Assembly (NCBI RefSeq): GCF_015353075.1 | Contig: NZ_CP064187.1 | Coordinates: 2,604,001-2,668,000 of the forward strand | DNA from: Rhizobium sp. 007 | GTDB taxonomy: Bacteria > Pseudomonadota > Alphaproteobacteria > Rhizobiales > Rhizobiaceae | Reading direction: 5' to 3' | DNA length: 64,000 nt | In this document: positions 38,090-47,050 of the stretch, one piece after another | Position numbering within the stretch: position 1 is the first letter of the stretch | How the letters are laid out: each line of letters opens with the position of its first letter | Position numbers and translations under genes: made by a program | Notes under the pieces: generated by a model | Databases searched by the model: none | What the model saw: the letters and a program-made list of their open reading frames with translations, nothing else | Told to the model about the DNA's origin: nothing

Positions 38090-38992
38090 TTATACCTTCT
38101 CGACTTCCGGCCGTCCGAGAATGCCGGTCGGCTTGAAGATCAGGACGAAAGCGAGGATCGCAAAAGTCGCGACATCCTTGTAGGCGATCGTGAAATAGGC
38201 GGACCAGAGCGATTCGATGAGGCCGATCATCAGGCCGCCGAGAACGGCACCCGGCAACGAGCCGATGCCGCCGAGAACGGCTGCGGTAAACGCCTTGACG
38301 CCCGGCGTGAAGCCGTCGTTGAACGAGGCGACGCCATAATACATCAGGTACATCGTGCCGGCGACTGCGGCGAGCGCCGCGCCCATGATGAAGGTGATGG
38401 AGATCGTCTGATCGACGTTGACGCCGAGAAGAGCGGCCATCTTGCGGTCCTGCTCCGTCGCGCGCTGGGCGCGTCCGAGCGCCGTGCGGTTGACGATGTA
38501 CCAGAAGGCGGCCAGCAGCACCACGGTGATGACGATGATGATGATCTGCTTCAGCGAGATCGAAATACCGCCGATATTGTAAACCGAACCGACGAGCGGC
38601 GGAATCGGCTTGTTGCGCGGGCCCTGCGTCACCTGGATGAAGTTGGACAGCGTGATCGACATGCCGATCGCGGTGATCAGCGGCGCCAGGCGGAAGGAAC
38701 CGCGCAGCGGCCGGTATGCAACACGCTCGATCGTCCAATTCCACAAACTCGTCATCAGCATCGCAACGATAAGCATCAGCAGCAGCAGAACTGCCACCGG
38801 AACGCCTGCAAAGATGGATGTGAGAACGAGAAAGACGATAAGAGCGGCGAAACCACCGAGCATGAAGATATCGCCATGGGCGAAATTGATCATGCCGATA
38901 ATGCCATAAACCATCGTGTAGCCAATAGCGACAAGGCCATAGATGGATCCGAGCGTCAGCCCATTGAAGAGCTGCTGGACGAAATACTCCAT
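38090..38992 (-). CDS. livH: branched-chain amino acid ABC transporter permease LivH
   Basis: A 300-residue permease with eight or so membrane segments. NGLTLGSIYGLVAIGYTMVY and INFAHGDIFMLGGF are the LivH signatures. It is first in the operon; a roughly 400-bp upstream region (38993-39399) probably holds the promoter. Confidence 0.95.
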   Translation of the reverse strand: MEYFVQQLFNGLTLGSIYGLVAIGYTMVYGIIGMINFAHGDIFMLGGFAALIVFLVLTSIFAGVPVAVLLLLMLIVAMLMTSLWNWTIERVAYRPLRGSFRLAPLITAIGMSITLSNFIQVTQGPRNKPIPPLVGSVYNIGGISISLKQIIIIVITVVLLAAFWYIVNRTALGRAQRATEQDRKMAALLGVNVDQTISITFIMGAALAAVAGTMYLMYYGVASFNDGFTPGVKAFTAAVLGGIGSLPGAVLGGLMIGLIESLWSAYFTIAYKDVATFAILAFVLIFKPTGILGRPEVEKV

Positions 38993-39399
38993 ATGTCATT
39001 TCCCCTGGATGCGAGCCAACATGACTGCATCTCTTTTTGGTCTGTAGTTCCCTTTTATCGGAACCTCATATGCGGCATCCATACCGTTTTCCGCGAAAAT
39101 GTGAAGACAAAAAGGCTTTACTGGGTCAGATTCTTGGCGAAACGGACGTAAATGGCGCGTTTCGGCCCAAAATCCACATTAAAGAGGCATTCCCTGAGGA
39201 AATTTTAGCCAGAAACCCGCTGTGGATTAACCAAATCGGCTGTGAGGCGGGCAAGGCGGGCAGCTTTAAGCATGGCACTTATTCCATAAAACCGGAGCTT
39301 TTGGCAAATTCCTACGAAATTCGAGGGCTGGACGCGAAAAACGTTTCAAACGAACGTCCTGCCGGGCGTTGCAATTAGCAAATGCGCCAGTCCCAACTC
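38993..39399. other. upstream region of livH without a supported gene
   Basis: A 407-bp gap, more AT-rich than the flanks, between livH and the VOC protein gene. A forward frame at 39037-39378 is open but has no ribosome site or protein signature. It presumably carries the liv promoter; I could not assign sites with confidence. Confidence 0.45.
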
Positions 39400-39792
39400 T
39401 CACGGATTCCAGCCGCCGCTGCCATAAGGACGCGTGATGATTTCGAGCAGGTGACCGTTCGGATCTTCGAAATAGAGACCACGTCCACCGTCGTGGTCAT
39501 TGGTTTCGCCTGGCTTTCTCTGGCCGGGATCGGCCCAGTAACGCAGGTTCCGCTCACAAATTCGATTGAATATCGCGTTGAATTCAGCGTCGCCGACCAG
39601 GAAGGCGTAGTGTTGGCGTATGATCTCACCTTTCGTATCCATATAGTCGAGATTGGCATCGTTGTCGGTCGTGACCATGTGGAACGGCCCCCACCGCCGC
39701 GGCGGCGACAGGCCCAGCATATCGGCCAGGAAATCTGCCGAGGCCTTACTGTCTCGAGCCGACAGGATGGTATGATTGAAGTGGATGGCCAT
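39400..39792 (-). CDS. VOC-family protein (glyoxalase/dioxygenase superfamily)
   Basis: A 130-residue protein starting at the ATG at 39792 (MAIHFNHTILSARDSKASAD). It has the paired beta-alpha-beta-beta-beta units of the vicinal-oxygen-chelate fold. Candidate metal ligands are the His in FNHTIL, the His in RQHYAF and the Glu in HLLEIITRP. RGLYFEDPNGHLLEI is the usual second-half motif. The substrate is unknown. Confidence 0.82.
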   Translation of the reverse strand: MAIHFNHTILSARDSKASADFLADMLGLSPPRRWGPFHMVTTDNDANLDYMDTKGEIIRQHYAFLVGDAEFNAIFNRICERNLRYWADPGQRKPGETNDHDGGRGLYFEDPNGHLLEIITRPYGSGGWNP

Positions 39793-40121
39793 CTTGGTCT
39801 CACGGAAATGAGGCGGAGCTTCAACGCGGTGGGTTTGGGCGGTTAACACGCCCGCCCGTCTCTTTGTTCCGGGCAGTCACACCTTGAGCTGAGGCGGGCG
39901 AATGTTGCACGATCACAAAAGTCGGCCGCTTCATCGGAAAACGTGCACCTTAAGTTAAAATCCGTCGCTTCTCTGGAGCTGACATTTGCATAGCGAGAAG
40001 CGTCGGCCGAAGTCGATCCTTGGCTGTCCACGCCCCTCTGACTTCAAATCTCTTTCGAAGCAACGTAAACTCCCACCGGTGGAAGGGCCTTGGTAGGCGA
40101 GGAGCAGATCGGGCGGGCGGC
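39793..40121. other. intergenic stretch without a supported gene
   Basis: About 330 bp between divergent genes (the VOC protein and the methyltransferase). Short open frames on both strands lack ribosome sites or recognisable products. It probably holds the two promoters. Confidence 0.4.
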
Positions 40122-40604
40122 ATGAACGAGGTGAGCGGGAATTGGCGTGACAGTTCGGGCGCGGCGGTACGGCCGCCGATCGCCTGGGCGCTCGCTGTAA
40201 TTGCCGGGCTCGCGCTCGACTGGCTCTATCGGCTGCCCTTCCTGCCGGCGGCCATGCCGGCCGGCGCGCTCGGCGTCATCGTGTTCCTCGCCGGCCTGGC
40301 GCTGCTGATCTGGGCGGCGGGGACCTTCCGCCGTGCGGGGACGCAGATCCAGACCACCCAGCCAACGGCGACGATCGTCGACGAGGGACCCTACCGCTTC
40401 ACGCGCAACCCGATCTATATCGGCATGTTCCTCGGCCTCATCGGCTTGGCCATCGCCATCGACAGTCTGTGGCTCATCGTCCTGCTGGTGCCGTTCTATC
40501 TCGTCATCCGCTACGGCGTGGTCGCCCGCGAGGAGGCCTATCTCGAGCGGAAGTTCGGCGACGTCTATCTCGCCTACAAAGCCCGCGTCCGGCGGTGGCT
40601 GTAG
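40122..40604 (+). CDS. isoprenylcysteine methyltransferase-like membrane protein
   Basis: A 160-residue protein with about four membrane segments, then the ICMT/PEMT-type SAM-binding region: GPYRFTRNPIYIGMFLGLIG and a C-terminal REEAYLERKFGDVYLAYKAR, where the Glu and Arg residues match the family pattern. It starts at ATG 40122 (MNEVSGNWRDSS); a longer frame from 40020 is less likely. It likely methylates a small or lipid substrate, as prenylated proteins are not expected in bacteria. Confidence 0.78.
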   Translation: MNEVSGNWRDSSGAAVRPPIAWALAVIAGLALDWLYRLPFLPAAMPAGALGVIVFLAGLALLIWAAGTFRRAGTQIQTTQPTATIVDEGPYRFTRNPIYIGMFLGLIGLAIAIDSLWLIVLLVPFYLVIRYGVVAREEAYLERKFGDVYLAYKARVRRWL

Positions 40605-40752
40605 CGGGACGAAGAGGGATCAACCTGCTGGAACCCACCGCGGAACGGGTCGAGACGCGACATCCGCGGCATCATTGGCAAGATCCGGTCTCGGTGGCGC
40701 AAAACAGATGTGCCTTTGCAGCGACCGTCGTGGCTGCCGTCGGGTACCGCCC

Positions 40753-41442
40753 TTACGATGGCAGCTGCTTGCCGGCCTGCTCGCTGACGATGTACTCGGC
40801 GTACCAGTCCGGCCAGCCCTCATCGTACTCGCCTGTCAGCTTCTCGTGCTCGCCATGCGCGGCAGCCGCACGCCGGAGGGCGGCCGCAAGCTCTGTGGAC
40901 GAGGTGAATGTCGTGTCGTCGGCGTCCACGCGTCCGGGCAATCGGGCGGTAATCTCCTGGAGCAACCAGCCGTTACCATCTGGATCGCTGAATGAGGCGA
41001 ACGAGCGGTAGCTGCGATGCTCGGGATCCGGACCAGGGATCCGGAGCTGCCCAAACAGGTAGGGTTCGTCGGTGCCAGCGTACACGCCGCTGGCGTCGTG
41101 GAACACCTCGCTGACCTCGACCCCACGCCCGAGCAACTCGCGTCGGGCGGCCTTAATGTCGGAGACGATCAGGTACAAGCCCCGCGCGGAGCCGGGTGCT
41201 GCTGCAGTGACGTTCTGGCCGAAGATAACCGAGCACCCGGAGCCAGGCGGCGTAAACTGGATTACGCGAAAGCCCTCATCGGCGGCGAAGTCGGCGTCGA
41301 GCCTCCAACCCAGATCGCTGTAAAAGCCCTTCGCGCGATCCACGTCCGAAACAGGAATAACGACGATCTCGAGCTTCATATCGATCGTCTGCGTTCTCGG
41401 GGTCTCGACAACAGGTTTGCTGTGCTCCTGGCTGTTGCTCAT
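40753..41442 (-). CDS. VOC-family protein with C-terminal extension
   Basis: A 229-residue protein. The ATG at 41442 has an excellent AAGGAG 7 bp upstream, which decides the start over 41526. Residues 20-155 are a VOC unit (LEIVVIPVSDVDRAKGFYSD, then SFSDPDGNGWLLQEI). The last 75 residues are a helical tail with WPDWYAEYIVSEQAG, seen in some larger glyoxalase-like proteins of soil bacteria. It sits in an accessory-looking stretch and may be horizontally acquired. Confidence 0.8.
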   Translation of the reverse strand: MSNSQEHSKPVVETPRTQTIDMKLEIVVIPVSDVDRAKGFYSDLGWRLDADFAADEGFRVIQFTPPGSGCSVIFGQNVTAAAPGSARGLYLIVSDIKAARRELLGRGVEVSEVFHDASGVYAGTDEPYLFGQLRIPGPDPEHRSYRSFASFSDPDGNGWLLQEITARLPGRVDADDTTFTSSTELAAALRRAAAAHGEHEKLTGEYDEGWPDWYAEYIVSEQAGKQLPS

Positions 41443-41740
41443 GTGGAGCTCCTTAAATTGGCAGCCTTCAGGGCGGCGGCACATGCCAAGCGAGTGGATC
41501 ACAGCGGAGGCGTGCAGTCGAATCAATTATGATGTGGTGCTAATGGACCCTGCGCTAACCTTCGTTGTGGAGACTTCCGATTGTGATGAGGAACCATTTG
41601 CCCCTCATATGGCCTGTTGCCATCGCGGTCGCCAGCAATCTATCTTCTCGAATGACGGCTATGCCCCGCGCAAAAAGGTGACTCGATCACCATATATGTC
41701 TTTATACTGCTTCCGGATGCTGACATCCGTTGAGGGGAAC

Positions 41741-42559
41741 ATGTTAGCGATATTCGAAAAGGCGGCGCTTGAGGCGGGTAGAACGATCATCGCGATCTTC
41801 GACGAAGGGTGCGCTGTCGCGACGAAAGCAGATTCAAGTCCCGTGACCCGCGCGGATGAAGAAGCGGAGCGGATCATCCTGGCCCATCTTGCACGCAGCT
41901 ATCCGGATATTCCGGTGATTGCCGAAGAATCGGTGGCGGCCGGTCACGTGCCGGATATCGAGGGAAAGGCTTTCTTCCTTGTCGACCCGCTCGACGGCAC
42001 GCGCGAATTCGTCGACAGGCGGCGCGAATTCACGGTCAACATTGCCTATGTGGAGCATGGCGTGCCGCTTGCGGGCATCGTCTATGCACCGGCACTCGGT
42101 ATTGCTTTTGCAGGCAAGGCAGGACACGCGGAAAAACTCCTCGTCGGCGCCGATTTTACGGTGACGGAACGCATTGCAATCACGGTCCGCGCACCACCTG
42201 CCAAGCGCCTCGCTCTTGCCAGCCGCAGCCACAAAAGTCCCGCGACCGACAGCTTTCTCATCGAGCAGGCGATCTCCGAATGCACCAATATCGGCTCTTC
42301 GCTGAAATTCTGCCTGCTTGCCGAGGGAAAGGCAGACGTCTATCCGCGCTTCGGCCGGACGATGGAATGGGACACGGCGGCGGGCGACGCGATCCTGCGC
42401 GCTGCGGGCGGCACGACCGTTACCATGGACGGATTGCCGCTGACCTACGGCAAAACCGGCGGCAAGGCGGATTTCGACTTCGCCAATCCCGACTTCATCT
42501 CCTGGGGCGGCAAGGAAATGGCTGTGCAGATGCGCATGGCTTCGGGCGAAAACCCTTAA
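41741..42559 (+). CDS. cysQ: 3'(2'),5'-bisphosphate nucleotidase CysQ
   Basis: A 272-residue inositol-monophosphatase-fold enzyme that removes the 3'-phosphate from PAP or PAPS in sulfate assimilation. The start at 41741 follows a GAGGGG site. Metal-site motifs are VIAEES, the signature DPLDGTREF and MEWDTAAGDAI. Bases 41443-41740 upstream carry no supported gene. The family also contains general inositol phosphatases, but the DGTREF form and the length favour CysQ. Confidence 0.9.
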   Translation: MLAIFEKAALEAGRTIIAIFDEGCAVATKADSSPVTRADEEAERIILAHLARSYPDIPVIAEESVAAGHVPDIEGKAFFLVDPLDGTREFVDRRREFTVNIAYVEHGVPLAGIVYAPALGIAFAGKAGHAEKLLVGADFTVTERIAITVRAPPAKRLALASRSHKSPATDSFLIEQAISECTNIGSSLKFCLLAEGKADVYPRFGRTMEWDTAAGDAILRAAGGTTVTMDGLPLTYGKTGGKADFDFANPDFISWGGKEMAVQMRMASGENP

Positions 42560-42589
42560 AAATCAAAAAAGGAATGGCGTGCAGCTGAC

Positions 42590-43085
42590 CGTGACGGCAA
42601 GGCGGCCCTCCCGCCCGAAACGCCGTCCGAAGGGATGGGTATCTAATTGCCTCCGGAACCGGCGATCTCTGGACCGGCGAGGAGCCGGCAACGACGAATT
42701 TGCCGTCAAAGTGAGCGCCGATGGCGCAAGCTGGCAGACGGAGCTCGCCATTGCGGCCGCGGCATTGTGAAAACGCCGGCACGTCCCATCGTCCGCGTCT
42801 TGCTTTCAACCTCCACATCGACCTCGGCAAACAACGGCAAGACGGATTTCAACACCATGCACGCGGAGCAACGGGATCGACGCTCGGCGCTGCGGTCCCG
42901 TCAGGTTCAGGACAACGGGCAGCCATTCCCCGCAAAGGGTCTCGGTCTGCTGATTCTATCAGCGAGCACCGGCATTCGGCCTCGCGCAGCTTGCGAGCGG
43001 CGACTGGCTCTCGATCATTCGTACCGGCGCGGCCCAATACGAGTTCGGCGCCGGGAAGGCCGAGGTCAGCGCCATTCCGCTCTGA
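42590..43085 (+). pseudogene. decayed gene remnant, possibly a phage-tail-like protein
   Basis: The 530 bp between cysQ and the LuxR gene contain coding-like pieces in shifted frames. At 42687-42770 the frame reads GNDEFAVKVSADGASWQTEL; at about 42766-42865 another frame gives GIVKTPARPIVRVLL and SANNGKTDFNTM; at about 42970-43085 the first frame resumes with ASGDWLSIIRTGAAQYEFGA and ends in TGA. The first piece resembles the end region of DUF2793-type tail proteins as I remember it, and the last resembles a jelly-roll tail. No start or intact domain remains. The family guess is tentative. Confidence 0.4.
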
Positions 43086-43090
43086 AGGGC

Positions 43091-43837
43091 TTACAGTAGC
43101 CTGTAGCGGAAGGCGCGGGCGACGGCTTGCATACGGTTTACCGAATCGAGCTTGCGCATCGCGCCCTTGAGATAGCCGACCACCGTATGCGGCGAGAGGT
43201 CGAGAATGATTGCGATCTCGTCGCTGCTCTTGCCCGCCGCCGACCAGCGCAAGCATTCGATCTCGCGGCGGGTGAGATTTTCCGAAGGCCCCTCGTCTGT
43301 GCGGTTCTCGCTGCTGAAACGGTCGAGCGCTTCCATCGCGGCATAAAGAAGGTCCATCTCCTCTTCGCGCGAAAGCGCAGAACGGCGACCTGAGAAGGCG
43401 AATATGTATTGCTTCAGGTCAGCGTCGTGCAGCGAAAAGCCGAACGTCTTCTGCAGCCCATGCATCTGGAACAGCGCATTCAGCCGGCGATTCTCCTGAT
43501 TGGCGGCACCGCCGGCGAATGGGCTGGCATCGCAGAAAACCGGCATGATCGTTCGCTTCAGTGCGCCTACCAGCCGGCTGCAATAGAACAGATCGACCTC
43601 GTCGTAGAGATTGGTAAGGTTCTGCGGCCAGTTGCTGATAATGCGATTTTCGAGAAATGTCGTGCTGTCGGCGCGCGGAAAGGCTACGAGGAGGTAATAG
43701 TCGAAGCCTGCAGCTTTCGTCATGTCCTCCAGCCGGCTCTTCAGTTCGGCTTTCAGCTCGCCGGTGCGAACGGCGGTGGAGAGCGGAAAAGCGTTATCCT
43801 CTGCGCGGTTTCGGGCTGCGCGCTCACGTCTTGTCAT
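43091..43837 (-). CDS. LuxR-family transcriptional regulator (orphan, autoinducer-domain type)
   Basis: A 248-residue protein. The ATG at 43837 is preceded by GAGGA; the longer frame to 43948 is not supported. The N-terminal 170 residues look like an autoinducer-binding domain (FDYYLLVAFPRADS, then SNWPQNLTNLYDEVDL). The C-terminal GerE helix-turn-helix reads LTRREIECLRWSAAGKSSDE and LSPHTVVGYLKGAMRKL. No luxI-type synthase is nearby, so it is an orphan regulator. Whether it binds acyl-homoserine lactone is not shown. Confidence 0.82.
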   Translation of the reverse strand: MTRRERAARNRAEDNAFPLSTAVRTGELKAELKSRLEDMTKAAGFDYYLLVAFPRADSTTFLENRIISNWPQNLTNLYDEVDLFYCSRLVGALKRTIMPVFCDASPFAGGAANQENRRLNALFQMHGLQKTFGFSLHDADLKQYIFAFSGRRSALSREEEMDLLYAAMEALDRFSSENRTDEGPSENLTRREIECLRWSAAGKSSDEIAIILDLSPHTVVGYLKGAMRKLDSVNRMQAVARAFRYRLL

Positions 43838-44229
43838 CGACTTGTCCTCAGCCGCGGGCCATCGGTTCGGGTCTCGCAGAGGAAGCGCTACGGCGCCGGA
43901 CAACAGCAAGACTGCAACGATGCCCCGCGTCGTAGGGACGTGAGGCATGCCGAGGCAATCTTTGACTGATGCTGCGAGAAGAACGGAGACGAGGTCTTGC
44001 GCTCATTCATGATGTTGCTGCGCTTATAAGGCCGTCCCCGAAATATCTGTAATATCTATTCGGCATGGGAGCCATGCATCCGGTACAAATTGACGCGACG
44101 GCAGGCAGCCCGCCCCGGCGGGCTGTGAGGCAGCTAAAGTTGTTATCAAAGTCTTACTGTGCGCTTAGGCAATTTTTAAATGTGACAAGCTAGAGTGCCC
44201 GCGTGGTCTTGAGTTGTGTAGAGAGTCCA
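43838..44229. other. intergenic region between the LuxR gene and sciP
   Basis: A 390-bp divergent gap. It holds a 9-bp stem CAGCCCGCC/GGCGGGCTG around 44106-44125 without a T-run, and a GANTC site (GAGTC, 44223-44227) three bases before the sciP start. No gene is supported. Confidence 0.45.
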
Positions 44230-44505
44230 ATGACCGAAATGATACGTCCCCGAGTAAAATATGTCATCGGCCCCGATGGCAGCCCGCTGACGATTGCGGA
44301 TCTTCCGCCGCCGAATACCCGGCGCTGGGTTATCCGTCGCAAGGCTGAGGTTGTCGCCGCGGTGCGCGGTGGCCTGTTGAGCTTGGAAGAAGCCTGCGAG
44401 CGTTACACGCTCACCGTCGAAGAATTCCTGTCCTGGCAGTCGTCGATCAACAGTCACGGCCTTGCCGGCCTGCGCACGACGCGTATCCAGCAATACCGTC
44501 ACTGA
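44230..44505 (+). CDS. sciP: CtrA inhibitor SciP (DUF1153)
   Basis: A 91-residue helix-turn-helix protein of the SciP family, which in Caulobacter binds CtrA and blocks activation of CtrA-dependent promoters. IRPRVKYVIGPDGSPLTIAD and PPPNTRRWVIRRKAEVVAAV, then SLEEACERYTLTVEEFLSWQ, are the family core. I start at ATG 44230 (MTEMIRPRVKY) because the nine codons before it are not conserved. It lies 1.8 kb from ctrA. Confidence 0.92.
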   Translation: MTEMIRPRVKYVIGPDGSPLTIADLPPPNTRRWVIRRKAEVVAAVRGGLLSLEEACERYTLTVEEFLSWQSSINSHGLAGLRTTRIQQYRH

Positions 44506-44529
44506 ACCATCTGCCTCAGGCAAAGACAT

Positions 44530-44997
44530 TTATTTCGGGCCGGACGCATTTCCCTGAAGGGAGTGAAGAAGGCCCGAAATTATTGTTGACGCTGCGTAGC
44601 ACCAGAGTCCCGGTTGAGTAAAAGCATCCGCCAGGCCCGTGGTCTTCGCCGCTGCAATCACGATCGCCACCAGTAATACGTCCATCATCGACCACTTGGA
44701 CAGATACGGCACGGCGTGACGATAAAACCAGCTGCCGGTCCCGCCGCCGGCAGCCGTCGCCTCGGCGGCAATGCCGATGATCTTCAGGATCGGCAATACG
44801 ATTGACACGATCGCGACGATCAACGCGAGCGGGATATCCCCTCCGCTCCAGAGCGCAGCAACGATCTCCACCAGCGACGGCGTTTCGTCGAAGAAGTAGA
44901 GTTTCTCGAATCGGATCAGAGGCAGTACCAGCCCAAGCGCCAGGAAAAATGGTGCTGCAGCAAGCAGTACCGGCCGGATTCCCACCAGTCTTCTCAT
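44530..44997 (-). CDS. PqiA-like membrane protein
   Basis: A 155-residue protein with four membrane segments, a single-domain version of the paraquat-inducible protein A family: FFDETPSLVEIVAALW, LPILKIIGIAA and LSKWSMMDVLLVAIVIAA are typical. The zinc-ribbon CxxC pairs of longer PqiA proteins are missing. The ATG at 44997 has AAGGGG upstream. PqiA-type proteins work in envelope lipid transport or stress; the role here is unknown. It converges on sciP. Confidence 0.8.
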   Translation of the reverse strand: MRRLVGIRPVLLAAAPFFLALGLVLPLIRFEKLYFFDETPSLVEIVAALWSGGDIPLALIVAIVSIVLPILKIIGIAAEATAAGGGTGSWFYRHAVPYLSKWSMMDVLLVAIVIAAAKTTGLADAFTQPGLWCYAASTIISGLLHSLQGNASGPK

Positions 44998-45104
44998 CGA
45001 ATACCCCTTGGTTGAACACTGTGTCGTCACCTGCACCGGCTTGGCATGGCATGGCCGCCATGTCACGGTCTGCCTGAACAACATCGGTTTTCGGAGAACA
45101 TACA

Positions 45105-45383
45105 ATGGATATTCGGAACGAAGACAATGCCTCGGGCGGGCGGTATGTGGCCAAGGTCGACGGCCACGAAGCCGAAATGAGCTATTCCCGCACGTCGCCG
45201 AAGCTCGTCATCATCGATCACACCGGCGTGCCGGATGCCCTGCGCGGCAAAGGCGTCGGCCAGGCGCTTGCGCTTCACGCCGTCGAAGAGGCGAGAAAGG
45301 GCGGCTGGAAGATCTTTCCGCTCTGCCCGTTCTTCAAGGCGCAATCACAACGCCACGAGGAATGGCGCGACGTGGTGAATTAA
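45105..45383 (+). CDS. small GNAT-like acetyltransferase (Acetyltransf_CG type)
   Basis: A 92-residue protein of the YjdJ type: a minimal GNAT fold with YVAKVDGHEAEMSYSR, IDHTGVPDALRGKGVGQALA (the acetyl-CoA loop Arg-Gly-x-Gly) and a conserved Cys in FPLCPFFKAQSQRHEEWRDV. It is complete for this subfamily. The substrate is unknown. Confidence 0.88.
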   Translation: MDIRNEDNASGGRYVAKVDGHEAEMSYSRTSPKLVIIDHTGVPDALRGKGVGQALALHAVEEARKGGWKIFPLCPFFKAQSQRHEEWRDVVN

Positions 45384-45392
45384 CAACACCAA

Positions 45393-45433
45393 AAGCCATG
45401 TATGACGGACTTACGGCCCGTCATACATGGCTT
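45393..45433. terminator. perfect inverted repeat between convergent genes
   Basis: A perfect 16-bp stem AAGCCATGTATGACGG (45393-45408) and its complement (45418-45433) with a 9-nt loop, between the GNAT gene (+) and fliJ (-). Minus-strand transcripts meet TTTTGG after it. A second hairpin, GGACGCCG/CGGCGTCC with a 4-nt loop, lies at 45450-45469, so both strands are probably terminated here. Confidence 0.7.
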
Positions 45434-45481
45434 CTTCAGGCGATCCCCAGGACGCCGCAGCCGGCGTCCGCTGCCAATCGA

Positions 45482-45832
45482 TCAGGCGCGGGCCCGAATG
45501 GCGCTATCTCGCTCTTCGAGCGCGGTAGCGCGGGCATATTCCGCCTGCATCTCCTCGAGCGCCTGCTCCAGTGACTCTTCCTGCATCTTCAATTCCTTGA
45601 TGGAAACCTGAAGATTGTCGGCGCGCTGTCGTGCCGCCTTCGCGAAGGTCGGGTAGGCGAAGTGATTCGGGTCGGAAATGCCGGATTTCTTCTCTTCGAT
45701 GACGATCTGACTTTCCAGATCCTTCGTCATTCGTTCGAATTCCGACATCATCATCTGCAATTGCTGCAGCTGACGTCGTTTTTCGTTCACCTGAAACTCC
45801 TTCAGGCGAACTAGGCTCTCACGCGACTTCAT
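45482..45832 (-). CDS. fliJ: flagellar export protein FliJ
   Basis: A 116-residue, almost entirely helical coiled-coil protein (KSRESLVRLKEFQVNEKRRQ, then QQLQMMMSEFERMTKDLESQ), matching the FliJ pattern of the flagellar type III export chaperone and escort. The ATG at 45832 is 8 bp from GGAG; the ATG at 45838 is too close to it. It is divergent from ctrA, in keeping with flagellar genes being CtrA targets in this group. Sequence identity of FliJ proteins is low, so this rests on pattern and context. Confidence 0.75.
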   Translation of the reverse strand: MKSRESLVRLKEFQVNEKRRQLQQLQMMMSEFERMTKDLESQIVIEEKKSGISDPNHFAYPTFAKAARQRADNLQVSIKELKMQEESLEQALEEMQAEYARATALEERDSAIRARA

Positions 45833-45989
45833 ACGCATTACTCCAGTGATGCGAGATCCCGGCTCTACTAAAATTGCCCTTGCGCACCGGTTTGAAACGG
45901 CCTGCCAAAAATATTTCCATCGGTATTAACAAAAACCTACCGCTGGTAACCTTTCGTTTACGGGCATCGTTAATGATAGTGCCGATGAT

Positions 45990-46004
45990 TTAAGGGTCGG
46001 TAAA
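45990..46004 (+). promoter_or_regulatory. candidate CtrA box upstream of ctrA
   Basis: TTAA-GGGTCGG-TAAAC differs from the CtrA consensus TTAA-N7-TTAAC at one base. It lies about 270 bp upstream of the ctrA ATG and 160 bp from the fliJ start, so it could serve autoregulation, fliJ control or both. Confidence 0.4.
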
Positions 46005-46039
46005 CATCACTACGCGATTTCCGGATCCTGTTCATTGGT

Positions 46040-46169
46040 GAGTCGAATGAATCGCTTACCGGCCATTCTTAATGTAAAAGTTAAGGAAATGGCGTTGCGG
46101 ATTCTCATTGGAAAACAGCGAAATGGACAAATTGCTTAATAAATTCGTTACCTCTTGCCAGAGTGAATC
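46040..46169. promoter_or_regulatory. cluster of four GANTC (CcrM methylation) sites before ctrA
   Basis: GAGTC at 46040-46044, GAATC at 46049-46053, GATTC at 46100-46104 and GAATC at 46165-46169. One such site would be expected about every 256 bp in random sequence. In Caulobacter a GANTC in the ctrA P1 promoter makes transcription depend on hemimethylation after fork passage. The sites are read directly; the regulatory role here is inferred. Confidence 0.6.
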
Positions 46170-46273
46170 AGAATTTGTTAACCATTTCGTGGCAGCTTCC
46201 AAATCACGCAGTGAAGTATTCGGTATCGCGTAGGGGGCCAGACCACCTTTCGGCGGCGGTAAAGGGGATAATA

Positions 46274-46975
46274 ATGCGGGTACTACTTATCGAAGACGAC
46301 AGCGCGACAGCGCAGAGCATCGAACTGATGCTGAAATCCGAGAGCTTCAACGTCTACACCACCGATCTTGGTGAAGAAGGCGTCGATCTCGGCAAACTGT
46401 ATGATTACGACATCATCCTTCTCGATCTGAACCTTCCAGACATGTCCGGATATGAAGTGCTGCGCACTCTCCGCCTGTCCAAGGTCAAGACACCAATCCT
46501 GATCCTCTCCGGTATGGCAGGGATTGAAGACAAGGTCCGCGGCCTTGGCTTCGGCGCCGACGACTACATGACCAAGCCGTTCCACAAGGACGAATTGGTC
46601 GCTCGCATCCACGCGATCGTCCGCCGTTCCAAGGGCCACGCCCAGTCGGTCATCATGACCGGCGAGTTGATCGTGAACCTCGACGCCAAGACCGTTGAAG
46701 TCGGCGGCCAGCGTGTTCACCTGACGGGCAAGGAATACCAGATGCTGGAGCTGCTTTCGCTCCGCAAGGGCACGACCCTGACCAAGGAAATGTTCCTCAA
46801 CCACCTTTACGGCGGTATGGACGAGCCGGAACTGAAGATCATCGACGTCTTCATCTGCAAGCTGCGCAAGAAGCTCGCAAATGCTGCCGGCGGCGCAAAC
46901 TACATCGAAACCGTCTGGGGCCGCGGCTACGTTCTGCGCGAGCCGGATGGCGCCGAATACGCCGAAACCGCCTGA
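46274..46975 (+). CDS. ctrA: cell-cycle master response regulator CtrA
   Basis: A 233-residue OmpR/PhoB-type regulator. The start [20 protein letters not shown] is at 46274, after AAAGGGG. The receiver has Asp51 ([11 protein letters not shown]) and Lys in [11 protein letters not shown]. The DNA-binding domain reads [20 protein letters not shown] and [11 protein letters not shown], both strongly conserved in CtrA. It ends TA, not the AA degron of Caulobacter CtrA. It controls cell division, flagellar and envelope genes and is phosphorylated through ChpT. The 435-bp upstream region is unusually long. Confidence 0.97.
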   Translation: MRVLLIEDDSATAQSIELMLKSESFNVYTTDLGEEGVDLGKLYDYDIILLDLNLPDMSGYEVLRTLRLSKVKTPILILSGMAGIEDKVRGLGFGADDYMTKPFHKDELVARIHAIVRRSKGHAQSVIMTGELIVNLDAKTVEVGGQRVHLTGKEYQMLELLSLRKGTTLTKEMFLNHLYGGMDEPELKIIDVFICKLRKKLANAAGGANYIETVWGRGYVLREPDGAEYAETA

Positions 46976-47006
46976 GACACCGAATTTCCCCTTTCGATCA
47001 TGAGAT

Positions 47007-47035
47007 ATCCCGCTTTTCCGGCGGGATTTTTCGTT
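47007..47035 (+). terminator. ctrA terminator
   Basis: A stem ATCCCGC/GCGGGAT (47007-47013 with 47021-47027) and a 7-nt loop, then TTTTCGTTTCG. It starts 31 bp after the ctrA stop. Confidence 0.8.
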
Positions 47036-47050
47036 TCGATGCATGGCCTC

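Noticed and set aside
39037..39378. 113-codon forward frame upstream of livH
   Set aside because: There is no ribosome site and the codon pattern differs from neighbouring genes; it lies in a likely promoter region.
46069..46084. TTAA-N8-TTAA before ctrA as a CtrA box
   Set aside because: Spacing is eight, not seven, bases, so the two half sites are out of register with the consensus.
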